Assembly: GCF_937981445.1 (NCBI RefSeq)
Contig: NZ_CALJON010000001.1
Coordinates: forward strand, 1 to 64,000
Origin: an uncultured Veillonella sp.
Lineage (GTDB): Bacteria > Bacillota > Negativicutes > Veillonellales > Veillonellaceae
Reading direction: 5' to 3'
DNA length: 64,000 bases
Part shown: positions 45,581 to 55,406 of the stretch, in pieces
Numbering within the stretch: the stretch's first letter is position 1
Layout: every line of letters starts with the position of its first letter
Position numbers and translations under genes: made by a program
The notes under the pieces: model-generated
What the model saw: the letters and a program-made list of their open reading frames with translations, nothing else
Told to the model about the DNA's origin: nothing
Databases searched by the model: none

Positions 45581-46336
45581 ATGATAGAGTTAAAAGATGT
45601 GGTGGTTGCATATGATGATCGCGTCATTTTAGACCATGTGGATTTGACAATTGAAAATGGTGAGACTTTGGTTGTCCTAGGCGGCAGTGGTGCTGGTAAA
45701 AGTACTATATTGCGTCTTGTCATAGGCCTTCAACGGCCTACAAGCGGTCAGATTTTAGTTGATGGCGTAGATGTAGTGGGCCTTAGCGAAGATGAGTTTA
45801 ATACAGTGCGAGAGAAGATGGGCATGGTGTTTCAGTATTCTGCTCTATTTGACTCTATGACAGTAGGTGAAAATGTAGCCTTTGGGTTACGTCAGCATAC
45901 AGAGTTAAAATCTCAGCGCATTCACGAGATTGTAGCTGAAAAGCTAGCGCTCGTAGGTCTTCCCGGCACAGAGGCGTATATGCCAAGTGAATTATCTGGG
46001 GGGATGAAAAAACGTATTAGCCTAGCTCGTGCTATTGCGCTTAATCCAAGTATTGTATTATATGATGAACCAACCTCAGGGCTTGATCCTATTACGTCGG
46101 GCACGATTAGTAAATTGATTCGCAGTATGCAGCATCATTTAAAATGCACGTCCATTGTAGTAACACATGATATGCAATCAGCCTTTTATGTGGCGGATCG
46201 GATTGCATTATTAGATAAAGGAAAATTTGTGGAAGTTTCAACAGCAGAAGAGTTTAAGAAGTCCAAGAACCCCGTTGTACAACAATTTATTCACGGTGGG
46301 GATGAACTGGAAGTAATAGATGGGGGGACAATATAA
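45581..46336 (+). CDS. mlaF: MlaF-family ATPase of the phospholipid transport system
   Basis: A 251-residue ABC ATPase: Walker A GGSGAGKS at 34-41, Q-loop FQYSALFDS (typical of MlaF), signature LSGGMKKR, Walker B VLYDEPTSGLDP and H-loop THD. It powers MlaE. The last base of its stop region is shared with the mlaD start (ATAATG), so translation is coupled. Confidence 0.95.
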   Translation: MIELKDVVVAYDDRVILDHVDLTIENGETLVVLGGSGAGKSTILRLVIGLQRPTSGQILVDGVDVVGLSEDEFNTVREKMGMVFQYSALFDSMTVGENVAFGLRQHTELKSQRIHEIVAEKLALVGLPGTEAYMPSELSGGMKKRISLARAIALNPSIVLYDEPTSGLDPITSGTISKLIRSMQHHLKCTSIVVTHDMQSAFYVADRIALLDKGKFVEVSTAEEFKKSKNPVVQQFIHGGDELEVIDGGTI

Positions 46337-47640
46337 TGAAGTGGTCTACAGAGGCCAAAGTAGGGTTATTTACCGTAATCGGTATAGCACTCTTTGCAGC
46401 TTGTGTAATATTTTTAGGGCGTTTGGAGTTATTCCAGCCGCCACAAATGAAAATACATGGTGAGTTTCAATCTGTAACAGGTTTAAAAACAGGCAATCAA
46501 ATTAAATATTCTGGCGTAGCTGTAGGGCGTGTGACAGATATGGAAGTAACGTCTAAGGGCGTTACATTGACCATGGAAATCGCAGAAGATACAGAGATTC
46601 CTGATGATTCAGAATTTGCTCTTGCCAATGATGGCATTTTAGGGGATAAATTTATACAGGTTACACCTGGACGCTCTAAGACCTTCTTAAAAGATGGTGA
46701 CACTGTATATGGCGATGGTCAAAGCGAAATTGATAAGACCATGAAACAGGCTACAGTATTAATGGCAGAGGCGAATAAGACTTTAGAGTCCATCAATCAT
46801 ATCATTGGTGATGAACAGACTCAAAAATCACTTCAAAATGCTCTTCGCACGACTGAAGTCATTGCTAATAATACGGCCAATTTAACAGGTCAAATGAATG
46901 CTATGTTAGCCGATAATCAAGGCAATTTACAAGCTATTACCTCTAATATGGTAAATATTACGCGCAATATGGATGATATTACAACACAATTTGACTCTAC
47001 CATGAGTCAATTTAATAGTGATGGGCAAGCTGGTCAAGAGATGCGTGCTATTGTAGATAATTTACGAACTACAACGGACAGTATCAATCGCATGGCTACA
47101 TCTATGGAAGGTGTTGTAACCGATCCACAGAGCAGTCAAGATATTAAAGAAACTTTACATAATACAGCACAACTTACAACAAAGTTAAATCGTCTAACTG
47201 GTGGAGACGTGGAAGGAAGGGATTCTGGAAAAAAGCTCCCTTTTAAAGTAGACTCTGGCGTGGAGCTGCTTTATAATACAACTAACAAGGATATAGCCGC
47301 TAATGGTGATATTCGCTTCTTCGCTGGAAAACATATACTCACTTTAGGTGCCACTCAATTAGGCGATGGCAGCCATTTAGAACTTACATATGGACAGCGT
47401 TTAGCCGAAAAATTCATGTTACGTGGCGGTCTCTTTGATGGTGATGTAGGTGTGGGCTTGGATTATGGTTTAGGAGGCCCCTTTTCCTTATCCGCTGCTG
47501 TAATGGATATAAATGATTATCGCTATCGGATTCGCAGTGAAATACGCTTAGCCGATGACACATATATGATTGCTCAAATTATTCGACCTATGAGTGCAGA
47601 AAATGGTGGTAATTACTTTGGGCTTCGTCAAGCATTTTAA
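46336..47640 (+). CDS. mlaD: MlaD/MCE protein fused to a predicted C-terminal outer-membrane beta-barrel
   Basis: A 434-residue protein. The N-terminal helix (about 9-27) anchors it in the inner membrane; the MCE domain spans roughly 36-115 (SVTGLKTGNQIKYSGVAVG). A long helical region with Thr/Asn-rich repeats covers about 125-295. The last 135 residues alternate in beta-barrel fashion (VDSGVELLYNTT onward) and end in a terminal Phe. E. coli MlaD is much shorter and lacks these parts. A published study of the Veillonella parvula Mla system describes this kind of trans-envelope MlaD, which fits what I see. Confidence 0.92.
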   Translation: MKWSTEAKVGLFTVIGIALFAACVIFLGRLELFQPPQMKIHGEFQSVTGLKTGNQIKYSGVAVGRVTDMEVTSKGVTLTMEIAEDTEIPDDSEFALANDGILGDKFIQVTPGRSKTFLKDGDTVYGDGQSEIDKTMKQATVLMAEANKTLESINHIIGDEQTQKSLQNALRTTEVIANNTANLTGQMNAMLADNQGNLQAITSNMVNITRNMDDITTQFDSTMSQFNSDGQAGQEMRAIVDNLRTTTDSINRMATSMEGVVTDPQSSQDIKETLHNTAQLTTKLNRLTGGDVEGRDSGKKLPFKVDSGVELLYNTTNKDIAANGDIRFFAGKHILTLGATQLGDGSHLELTYGQRLAEKFMLRGGLFDGDVGVGLDYGLGGPFSLSAAVMDINDYRYRIRSEIRLADDTYMIAQIIRPMSAENGGNYFGLRQAF

Positions 47641-47657
47641 TTTTGGAGGTAATAGTC

Positions 47658-49145
47658 ATGATAAATAAAAAAGCACTTTCCTTAGCAGTCATTTTAGCTT
47701 TAACAACAACTGGCGTGTGGGCTGCTAGTCCTCTTACTGATGATTCAAAAGATGCAAAGTTAACTAAATTTCAACAAGCCGCTCTTGTAACTACACAAGA
47801 GGCGGTAGCAAATAAAATTTCTACTGATCAAGAAGTAGGTAGCAAAGTATCCTTAAACTTGCCACGTACAGTAGAATTAGCATTAATGAATAATCGCTCT
47901 GTACGTCAATCAGAATGGCAATATGAAGCTGCTAAAGCTCAGGTTGGTGTTGCTGCTTCAGCTAAAAACCCAACAGTAAGCTATTCCTATGCTGGTGGAC
48001 GCGGTAGCTCTACCAATGCGCTGACCGGTAATTCTGTAGTTGGTGAGTCAGCTAGCAACACATTTACTTTAGCTGTGCCTATTTATACTGGTGGCAAAGC
48101 CGAGTCTGCTATTGATTCCGCTCGTTATTCCCGCGAAGGCTCTAATGCGGCTTTAGAAGTAGCGCGTCAAGGAGCTAAATTGACAGCCGCTACTAATTAC
48201 TATTCCCTCATTATGGCTCGCAATAAAGTAGATATTGCAGAGCAATCTGTAAAAGATTATGATGGACATTTAACAAATGTTAATCAACAATATAATGTAG
48301 GTATTGTTGCTAAGTCTGATGTACTTTCTTCTGAAACATCCTTAGCTAATGCTCGTACAGCCTTAGTAGAGGCTCAAAATGCAGCTGACTTAGCAGAAGC
48401 TCAGCTCAATAATTCCATTGGCTTACCTGTTACTACTTCAGTGGCTACTGCTGATTCATCCTTAGGTTACGCACCATATAATGTAACCTTACAAGAAGCT
48501 CAGGCCTATGCGGTGCTTCATCGTGCTGACCTTGTACAAACTACAATGGCTGTGAAATCTGCTGAAGAATCTGTAAAATCTGCTAAAGCAGGCTATATGC
48601 CAACCTTGAGTGCTACGGCGGCCCAAAAATGGAATGGTGATGATTGGGGCGGTACTGACAATGACAACTGGACTATTGGTGCTGGTGTATCCTGGGACTT
48701 ATGGGATGGCGGTGCTACTAGTGAAGGTATTAAAGTAGCTAAGGCCAATTTAGAACGTGCAAAAGAAGCTAATTATGCTATGATGGACACTGTAAATCTT
48801 GGCGTACGTCAAGCGTATCTCAATATGAAATCTGCTGAGCAGACAATTGAAAGCACACGTACAGCAGTGGCTTCTGGTCAAGAAAGCTTCCGTATTGCTA
48901 CACTTCGTTACCGTGCTGGTGTTGGTACTAACCTTGATGTGCTTGATGCGGAAACAGCCCTTGAAACGGCACGCAATAATTATGTAGATGCATTATTTAA
49001 CTACAATATTGCCGTAGCAAGTTTAGAAAATGCTATGGGAGTACCTTTAGAAACTCCTATTGGTGGCGGGGCAGCTCTCGTTAATGAAGCACAATCCAGT
49101 GCACAACTTACTACTTTAGTGCAAAATGCGGCAACAACTAAGTAG
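47658..49145 (+). CDS. tolC: TolC-family outer-membrane efflux protein
   Basis: ATG 47658 follows TTGGAGGT. The protein of about 495 residues has a signal peptide (ending TTGVWA-A), then two repeats of the OEP domain, each with long helical stretches (VGVAASAKNPTVSYSYAGG; AAKAQ, VKSAEESVKSAKAGYMPTLSA) and the YRAGVGTNLDVLDAETAL motif. TolC proteins form trimeric tunnels for efflux or type I secretion. It is last in the mla operon and is followed directly by a tandem array without a clear terminator. Confidence 0.93.
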   Translation: MINKKALSLAVILALTTTGVWAASPLTDDSKDAKLTKFQQAALVTTQEAVANKISTDQEVGSKVSLNLPRTVELALMNNRSVRQSEWQYEAAKAQVGVAASAKNPTVSYSYAGGRGSSTNALTGNSVVGESASNTFTLAVPIYTGGKAESAIDSARYSREGSNAALEVARQGAKLTAATNYYSLIMARNKVDIAEQSVKDYDGHLTNVNQQYNVGIVAKSDVLSSETSLANARTALVEAQNAADLAEAQLNNSIGLPVTTSVATADSSLGYAPYNVTLQEAQAYAVLHRADLVQTTMAVKSAEESVKSAKAGYMPTLSATAAQKWNGDDWGGTDNDNWTIGAGVSWDLWDGGATSEGIKVAKANLERAKEANYAMMDTVNLGVRQAYLNMKSAEQTIESTRTAVASGQESFRIATLRYRAGVGTNLDVLDAETALETARNNYVDALFNYNIAVASLENAMGVPLETPIGGGAALVNEAQSSAQLTTLVQNAATTK

Positions 49146-49147
49146 TA

Positions 49148-49240
49148 TATTAACTATTAATTAAGCATATTAACTTATAAGTGCGTCCTTTAATTTATAA
49201 GAGAACAATTTAACTTATAAATCAGTTTATTAATTTAAAT
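49148..49240. repeat. Tandem array, period 20-21 bp, five units, after tolC
   Basis: Units begin at 49148, 49168, 49189, 49209 and 49229 with the pattern (T)ATTAACTTATAAgtgcgtcc, very AT-rich. The first unit begins two bases after the tolC stop. No terminator-like hairpin with a T tract is seen in this gap. Confidence 0.75.
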
Positions 49241-49333
49241 ATATGGATGCGTATTTTACAGTACATTTAATTTCAGTCTCGTCATCGAATCTATCTTAAG
49301 TCTTAGTTATTGTGTGAGGAGTTGAGTCGTCAA

Positions 49334-52300
49334 ATGAAAAAGGGGCAACGTAGGAGCTTAGTAGCGTTAGCCGTGGCTGCGACCCTTTTTGGGGGTGCCC
49401 AATTATTACGACCCGTAGGTGAACAGTATGTTGGTCCTATGGTACATGAACAACTAAATACAGCGATTAATGGGACTGCCACATACAATAACTTTGAGAT
49501 TGGCTGGGATGGTACTGTGCGCATTAAGGATTTATCCATTCATGATAGAGCGGGCGCTGTAGTCGCTGATGTGCCAGAAACAGAAGTGTCTCTCGATGTG
49601 GTTGAAGCTATTAAAATGCCATTTTCTAATGCATCGGCTTTACATTTAATACGTAGTGTAACGCTTAAGGACCCTACGGTGTATGCCGTAGAGCAAACTG
49701 ACAAGTCTTGGAACATTACATCCCTTGTTAAAGAGCAAGACTCAGAGAGTGAAATGGATTTTCGTGGCTATGTAAGTGTTGACAATGGGACGGCTTATAT
49801 TTCATGGCTCAATGGCCGAAAAACAAAAGTTGATACTATAGATGCTACCGTTAAACTAGGAGAGTATCCAAAACTTGATGGGGCTTTGACCGCCAATGTG
49901 GATGGACAGGCTGTGAAAGTAAGAGGATCCTACAGTAATGACGATGATGCAGATTTCAATATGTTTATTGGTGCTGATCCTCTCTCCTTACAATATGGTA
50001 ATGACTTAATTCCTAAGGATGTAAAGGCACACATTGTAGCGGGCGATTTAGAGCAAGTGGCTTTAACGATTAAGCGCAGTGATGGGAAATATAGCTTTGA
50101 AGGTGGCTTTGATGTAACCGGACTTGATGCTGATTATAGTAATGCATCTGTTAGCGATAATCCATTTACCATTCGTCATGGCGGAGCTCATGTGACATTA
50201 CAGGATACGAATATTTCTATAACTAATGCTAAGGCGGTGGTTAATGACCAACAATTCTTTGGCTTTGGTAATGTGAATATTGCCAATACAGACAATCCAG
50301 ACTTAAACTTAACCCTCAGTGGCACTGAATTAGAAGTAGAAAAAATAATGCCTATTGGTGTTTCCGGTATTATTGGGGGCACGGTGCATGTTACGGGTCC
50401 AGTGGATGACTTGGCTGCTACCGGTGAACTAGAGGCGCGCAAGGTAATGTATGATGGGATTGTAGTTGAAGAAGGTAGTACTCATTTTACTTATGAAAAT
50501 AACATCGTAAATTTAGGTGATATTGCGTTACAACTCAATGGTGGTCATGCTGTTGGCCGCGCTAGTTATAATTTAGATAGTGAAGAGTATGAAGCGACCT
50601 TAGAAGGTCAGGACATACCATTAGGGCTCATTGGACAGGCTCTTAATCAGCCAATTTACGGCACCATCAATGGACAGGCCTATGTAAAAGGCCGAGGCAC
50701 CGAATCAGCTCCTACTGTTACAGCTGTATTCGAAGGCACTCAGGTCGGGTATGACTCTATTACTTTAGATACTGTAGCAGGGCAAATCAATGGTGCTGAT
50801 GGTACCTATGTGATTAAATATTTAAATGGTACTGTAGGAGATGGTAAATTTACTGCTTATGGTGTGGCTACAGGCGATACGATAGCTCTTAATGTAAGTG
50901 GTAAGGACATACCACTTGGCATGATTGGTTCCTATGTGGGCCAGCCTATGGACGGTAGTGCTACGGTGGCTGGCTCTATTGAGGGGGCCTTTGATAATCC
51001 GAAAGCACATCTTACGGTAACGACTGAAGGTGGTCATGTAGCAGGTTTTCATTTTGACAATACATACTTAGATGTGGACTTAGAAAATCAGGTGGCTACC
51101 ATTAATAAAGGCTTTGTACAGGATGGTCATGGCTACTATGATGTGAAGGGGAATGCCCAGTTACGTGGTGATAAAGCCCTTGATTTAGATGTAATGGCGG
51201 AAACAGTGCGCATTGAAAATGTAGCCTCTATGGCCACTGATTTCCCTATTACAGGTTGGCTCTCCTTGCGCAGTAAAGTCAATGGTACCATGGATAATCC
51301 TGTGGTGCGTGGCTATGTACATGCTTGGGATGGTTCCGTACAAGGCAAACTATTTAGTGATGTACATTTTGGGTTCCGCTATGCTAATAATTTCTTTGGT
51401 GTTCGGGATTTAGTCGCTAAGGCTTATGGAGCTACCTTCTATGGACAAGGTAAAATGGTTAACAATGAATTAGATTTTACCTTCTTTGGTGATACCATTT
51501 ACTTAGAGCCTTGGCTTAAAGAATATAGCGATGTATCTGGCTATATGACTATTGAAGGGACTCTTAAAGGAAGTATAGATAAGCCGATTGTAGAAGGTAC
51601 TATTGGATCTAATTCTGTAGTAGTTAATGGTATGCCATTAAAAAATATACGCGGCAATATTTACGCTGACCCATCAGTGGTGAACTTACGTAAAGTAAGT
51701 TTTGATGATAGTGACACTGGCCATTTCATGGTAGATGGCGGCATGACCTTAGATGGGCAGCAACGCCTCTTCGGCTATGCAATCATTGAAAATGGCAATC
51801 TTAATAATTTCTTAAAATTAGCTAAGACTCCTGTAGAGAATATGCAAGGCGCTATTAATGGACGTCTCGATCTAGGCGGTACCTTAAAAAATCCTGATAT
51901 GGGGTTAAAAGGTACGATTGACAATATTTCAGTGGGAGACACCCTTTGGGGAACGGCTAAGGTAGATGTAAGCTTGGCTGATAAAAAATTGACTATTAAA
52001 CAAGGTGAGTTACCTATTGGTGATGGCATGATTGCGGCTGCAGGGACAGCTGATTTAAATGGCGATTCGGACATTCAAATTGCAGCGAATAATGTGGCCC
52101 TAGGGTACTTAACACCATTAGCTAAAGAACCTATAGCGGTGACGGGGGATTTACATTTTATAGCCAATGTAACTGGTGAAACGTTAAATCCTCATGTGGA
52201 AGTCTCTGCTGAAGTTGTTAATGCTAATTATAATGGTGTCGGACTTGATCGTGTATATGCTATGGCCTCTATGGACGATAAGGTCATTCATGTGCAACAG

Positions 52301-53641
52301 TTAGTGGGCCAGCGAGGTCAGTATAAAGCCCGGATTAGTGGTGATATGCCATTGGCTGCCATTTATACATCGGGGTATTTACCACCAGGTGATAAATCAG
52401 CCATGGATTTGACTTTAGACGTTAATGAAGCTGATTTGGCAGTATTGCCATTAATGACACCGATGATTACGGAAGGTGTCGGGGCCTTACAAGGGTCCGT
52501 TCATATTACCGGCACATATGATCAACCACAAGCCAATGGTATGATTAGTGTGAAAGATGGCACTATACATTTTAAAGGTGTGAAAAAAGATTTAACTGGT
52601 GTATTTACGCAATTAATCTTTAAAGGTCAGCAATTAGAGATTATTGGTGGCGCTACTATGGGCAAGGGCAATGTAGGTCTATCTGGACAGGTAAACTGGA
52701 CCGGTACTACTTTAAACAACTACAGTGCGGTGGCCCAATTCAATGCCCTAGATATAGAAAGTGATTATTTCTCAGGCCCATTGAATGGCGAAATCGGCGT
52801 ATTAAATAAAGATGGTTTACCAACTGTAGCAGGCCATGTAGATTTAGACAATAATACAATTGCTATTCCACTTAGCTTGACCTCTTCTGAGGGAGGTAGT
52901 CCTATTGGTCTTGATGTAAATCTTAATATTGGCAAGAAAGTTAGATTGTATAGTGCAGGACTCTATGATATTATCCTTGACGGTGGTGCTCATATAGGTG
53001 GCACAACAGTACGACCAGATATTGATGGTGGCTTTGAAGTAAAAGAAGGTACTGTAAAATATTTAAACAATACGTTTAAGATTATTAATGGTAAAGCAGA
53101 CTTTGTGCCGGGCAGCTTTATGCCAATTCTCCATGTAGAGGCAGAGTCGCGCGTACAGTCATATAATGTGAATCTTGCAGTTAATGGCCCAGTGGAGCAG
53201 ATGGACCTTCGGTTAACTTCTGAACCGCGTTTGGATGAGCGACAAATTATATCTTTATTGACCTTTGGTTATAGTAATGGTAATGACTCGAGTTTATCCT
53301 CAGATGATGCCAACGCTTTATTAGCTGCCGGAGTGCGTTCTGCATTGGCAGGCTATATTGAAGGGACCTTAAAAAATAGCCTTGGTCTTGATCGTATCAA
53401 TATTACGTCTGGGGCCTTAGATCCGAATGAAGACGCGTCTGATACTACGAATGGATATTATAATATTGAAATTGGTAAATACTTACTGCCTAATTTGATG
53501 GTAACTTATAGTCAAGGCTTAAATAATGATGTACAGGCCTATGGTGTTCAATATGATATTAACAACCACTTCAGCGTCAATGGGTGGATGAATAGTAATG
53601 ATCACTCATACTTTGGGGCACAATGGCGTTCGGAATTTTAG
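49334..53641 (+). CDS. tamB: TamB-family translocation/assembly or lipid-transfer protein (AsmA-like)
   Basis: About 1435 residues from ATG 49334; TTG 49310 and 49322 are alternatives because GAGGAG lies at 49316. An N-terminal membrane anchor (SLVALAVAATLFGGAQLL) is followed by a very long run of repeated beta-strands (motifs of the type V-x-G-T-x-x-N-P recur, for example ARGxVxG, KGSIDKPIVEGTI, GTLKNPDMGLKGTI) and the DUF490/TamB C-terminal domain ending in Phe. Such proteins bridge the periplasm and are linked to outer-membrane protein assembly or phospholipid transport. Its position between the Mla genes and bamA fits both ideas. Confidence 0.92.
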   Translation: MKKGQRRSLVALAVAATLFGGAQLLRPVGEQYVGPMVHEQLNTAINGTATYNNFEIGWDGTVRIKDLSIHDRAGAVVADVPETEVSLDVVEAIKMPFSNASALHLIRSVTLKDPTVYAVEQTDKSWNITSLVKEQDSESEMDFRGYVSVDNGTAYISWLNGRKTKVDTIDATVKLGEYPKLDGALTANVDGQAVKVRGSYSNDDDADFNMFIGADPLSLQYGNDLIPKDVKAHIVAGDLEQVALTIKRSDGKYSFEGGFDVTGLDADYSNASVSDNPFTIRHGGAHVTLQDTNISITNAKAVVNDQQFFGFGNVNIANTDNPDLNLTLSGTELEVEKIMPIGVSGIIGGTVHVTGPVDDLAATGELEARKVMYDGIVVEEGSTHFTYENNIVNLGDIALQLNGGHAVGRASYNLDSEEYEATLEGQDIPLGLIGQALNQPIYGTINGQAYVKGRGTESAPTVTAVFEGTQVGYDSITLDTVAGQINGADGTYVIKYLNGTVGDGKFTAYGVATGDTIALNVSGKDIPLGMIGSYVGQPMDGSATVAGSIEGAFDNPKAHLTVTTEGGHVAGFHFDNTYLDVDLENQVATINKGFVQDGHGYYDVKGNAQLRGDKALDLDVMAETVRIENVASMATDFPITGWLSLRSKVNGTMDNPVVRGYVHAWDGSVQGKLFSDVHFGFRYANNFFGVRDLVAKAYGATFYGQGKMVNNELDFTFFGDTIYLEPWLKEYSDVSGYMTIEGTLKGSIDKPIVEGTIGSNSVVVNGMPLKNIRGNIYADPSVVNLRKVSFDDSDTGHFMVDGGMTLDGQQRLFGYAIIENGNLNNFLKLAKTPVENMQGAINGRLDLGGTLKNPDMGLKGTIDNISVGDTLWGTAKVDVSLADKKLTIKQGELPIGDGMIAAAGTADLNGDSDIQIAANNVALGYLTPLAKEPIAVTGDLHFIANVTGETLNPHVEVSAEVVNANYNGVGLDRVYAMASMDDKVIHVQQLVGQRGQYKARISGDMPLAAIYTSGYLPPGDKSAMDLTLDVNEADLAVLPLMTPMITEGVGALQGSVHITGTYDQPQANGMISVKDGTIHFKGVKKDLTGVFTQLIFKGQQLEIIGGATMGKGNVGLSGQVNWTGTTLNNYSAVAQFNALDIESDYFSGPLNGEIGVLNKDGLPTVAGHVDLDNNTIAIPLSLTSSEGGSPIGLDVNLNIGKKVRLYSAGLYDIILDGGAHIGGTTVRPDIDGGFEVKEGTVKYLNNTFKIINGKADFVPGSFMPILHVEAESRVQSYNVNLAVNGPVEQMDLRLTSEPRLDERQIISLLTFGYSNGNDSSLSSDDANALLAAGVRSALAGYIEGTLKNSLGLDRINITSGALDPNEDASDTTNGYYNIEIGKYLLPNLMVTYSQGLNNDVQAYGVQYDINNHFSVNGWMNSNDHSYFGAQWRSEF

Positions 53642-53699
53642 AACGTTTTACATGCAATTCAGTTTGTAAATACTATGATAAGGTAAGGAGAGGAGGGCT

Positions 53700-54335
53700 A
53701 TGATGTGGGATTCATATGTATCGGAATTAGAAAAAATTGAATTACTAACAATTGAAGACGAGCGCGCTTTATGGCAGGCGTATCGTCAAGATGATGATGA
53801 ATCAGCCCGCACAGCCCTCATCGAGCATTATCAGCCTTTAGTCTTTCGTGAGGCTATGAGCTATCGCAATAGCGCTGTTGATGTGATGGATTGTGTGCAA
53901 GAAGGAACCGTTGGATTAATTGAAGCGGTAGAACGTTTTGATTATACAAAAGGTATTGCTTTTTCCCTCTATGCCGTACATCGTATTCGCGGTCGAATTT
54001 TAGACTATTTACGTAAAGAAGGTAAAGGAGGCGTTCTTTGGACAAGCCCTAATGAAGAAGATGGTGATTGGTGGGATCAATTGCCTGATGAAGGTCCGTC
54101 CATTGAAAATCGCATTGAAACGCAGGCCTTTCAGGCTGTTGTGAATGAAGCGATTGGACGTTTGCCAAGTAATGAGCGACATGTAATGGAACAAGTATAC
54201 TTAGAAGATCGCTCTATTGCTTCTGTAGCCGGTGAGCTTGATACTAGTAATAGTTACATTCATCGCTTGCATCGCCAAGGTATAAAACGTTTGCGCGGTA
54301 TGCTCAGCCGCACTAAAAAGATTTGGAATGAATAA
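53700..54335 (+). CDS. Sigma-70 family RNA polymerase sigma factor within the envelope cluster
   Basis: A 211-residue protein with sigma region 2 at about 37-105 (ALIEHYQPLVFREA, VMDCVQEGTVGLIEAVERFD, GIAFSLYAVHRIRGRILDYLR) and region 4 with a helix-turn-helix at about 150-205 (ERHVMEQVYLEDRSIASVAGEL, SNSYIHRLHRQGIKRLRG). Region 3 is short. This resembles group 3 sigma factors (SigB/FliA-like) more than ECF ones. It lies 58 bases after tamB, with GAGAGGAGGG upstream, and before a single-pass membrane protein and bamA. A dedicated role in envelope control is suggested by position only. Confidence 0.88.
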   Translation: MMWDSYVSELEKIELLTIEDERALWQAYRQDDDESARTALIEHYQPLVFREAMSYRNSAVDVMDCVQEGTVGLIEAVERFDYTKGIAFSLYAVHRIRGRILDYLRKEGKGGVLWTSPNEEDGDWWDQLPDEGPSIENRIETQAFQAVVNEAIGRLPSNERHVMEQVYLEDRSIASVAGELDTSNSYIHRLHRQGIKRLRGMLSRTKKIWNE

Positions 54336-54348
54336 AAGTAAAAAAAGA

Positions 54349-54450
54349 ATGAAATCTTACAGGGCATGAAATATTACAGCAAGTAAGTTGTGACAGTGAA
54401 TGAAATGTCATAGTGAGTAATATTTTATAGTAAATGCAATATAAAGTAGC
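54349..54450. repeat. Tandem array, period 17 bp, six units, after the sigma gene
   Basis: Units begin at 54349, 54366, 54383, 54400, 54417 and 54434. The pattern is ATGAAATnTTACAGnnA; units 3 and 5 begin GTAA. The last unit overlaps the left arm of the terminator that follows. Confidence 0.8.
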
Positions 54451-54490
54451 TCTTCCTAGGGAATAATTTTTTAGGAAGAGCTATTTTTTT
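54447..54490 (+). terminator. Intrinsic terminator after the sigma factor gene
   Basis: TAGCTCTTCCTA pairs perfectly with TAGGAAGAGCTA around a 13-base loop, followed by T8. It separates the tamB-sigma unit from the bamA unit. Confidence 0.95.
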
Positions 54491-54583
54491 TACTTATAAG
54501 GTTTAGGAATTCTAAAATTTTTACTAAAATACGATAAAATAAGGATGAAATTGAAACAAATTGTTAATAAAAACCTTGCAGTA

Positions 54584-54592
54584 TGCTATAAT
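54584..54592 (+). promoter_or_regulatory. Extended -10 promoter of the bamA unit
   Basis: TATGCTATAATAAAA with perfect TATAAT (54587-54592) and TG one base before. TTGTTA is 20 bp upstream, which is long for a -35. The leader to the next gene is about 70 bases. Confidence 0.6.
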
Positions 54593-54669
54593 AAAAACGA
54601 TTTAATTGCTTTTAAGAGTTCACAAATCCCTTCTTTCTAACGATTATATAGTTAAGAAAGGAGGCCGTT

Positions 54670-55347
54670 ATGAATCAAACAAGTAAATCAATGGAGAAGA
54701 AGATTCGCTCAGTAAAGACTTGGCTTGACCGGGCTGAACAAGCCTATGCCGATGATTCTACTGCAAAGGGACAATTGCAATTAATGCTAGCAAAGGCCGA
54801 AATGCAACATTTAGATGAACAGCAAAATGCATCTAAACGGTATAAATTGTATCTTATAGGCTGCTTAGTCTTTGTAGTGTTAATTTCATTTGCCCTGTAT
54901 ATGACTAAGAGTTCCTTATTTAATCATATGATGAGTCCTACTGATTCTCAGTTTACTACGACGAATACAGTGCCTGGTGTAGATACGACTAATGGAGTTA
55001 CAGGTGTTTCAGGAAATGGTGAAGCAAGTACTTCCACAGAACTTAATCGAACTGCAGGGGAACATAAGGATGCATCAATACAAGAAAACATAGTCAATAC
55101 AGAAGCGACGGTTCCTATGTCTTCTGATTCAGGTCCTATGAATGGTACTGAATCGGTAAGGGCGAATGAAAGCGCTGATTCTTCTGAGCCAGTGGCACCC
55201 TATGAAGGCGAAGGTAATGCCGGAGATGGTATGACTCAGGCGGCTCCTGAAAGTAAAAAGGAGGACATAGTGACTGAACCCGTTATAAGCAATTCTCAGA
55301 TTCAAGAAGCTGTGCGCGAAGGGGGACGAAGCTTACGAGGTCAATAA
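54670..55347 (+). CDS. Single-pass membrane protein of unknown function upstream of bamA
   Basis: A 225-residue protein I do not recognise. Residues 1-58 are charged and helical (MEKKIRSVKTWLDRAEQAYA; LMLAKAEMQHLDEQ), residues 59-78 form one membrane helix after a basic KRYK, and the remaining 145 residues are a Ser/Thr/Glu-rich low-complexity periplasmic part ending in VREGGRSLRGQ. The predicted orientation is N-in. An N-in single-pass layout next to a sigma gene recalls anti-sigma factors, but no zinc anti-sigma motif is seen. AAAGGAGG precedes the ATG, and bamA follows 59 bases later. Confidence 0.6.
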   Translation: MNQTSKSMEKKIRSVKTWLDRAEQAYADDSTAKGQLQLMLAKAEMQHLDEQQNASKRYKLYLIGCLVFVVLISFALYMTKSSLFNHMMSPTDSQFTTTNTVPGVDTTNGVTGVSGNGEASTSTELNRTAGEHKDASIQENIVNTEATVPMSSDSGPMNGTESVRANESADSSEPVAPYEGEGNAGDGMTQAAPESKKEDIVTEPVISNSQIQEAVREGGRSLRGQ

Positions 55348-55406
55348 AAGAGATTTAAGTTTCTTTTACATATTATAAAATAACAGTATCTAGGAGGAAT
55401 TATTAA

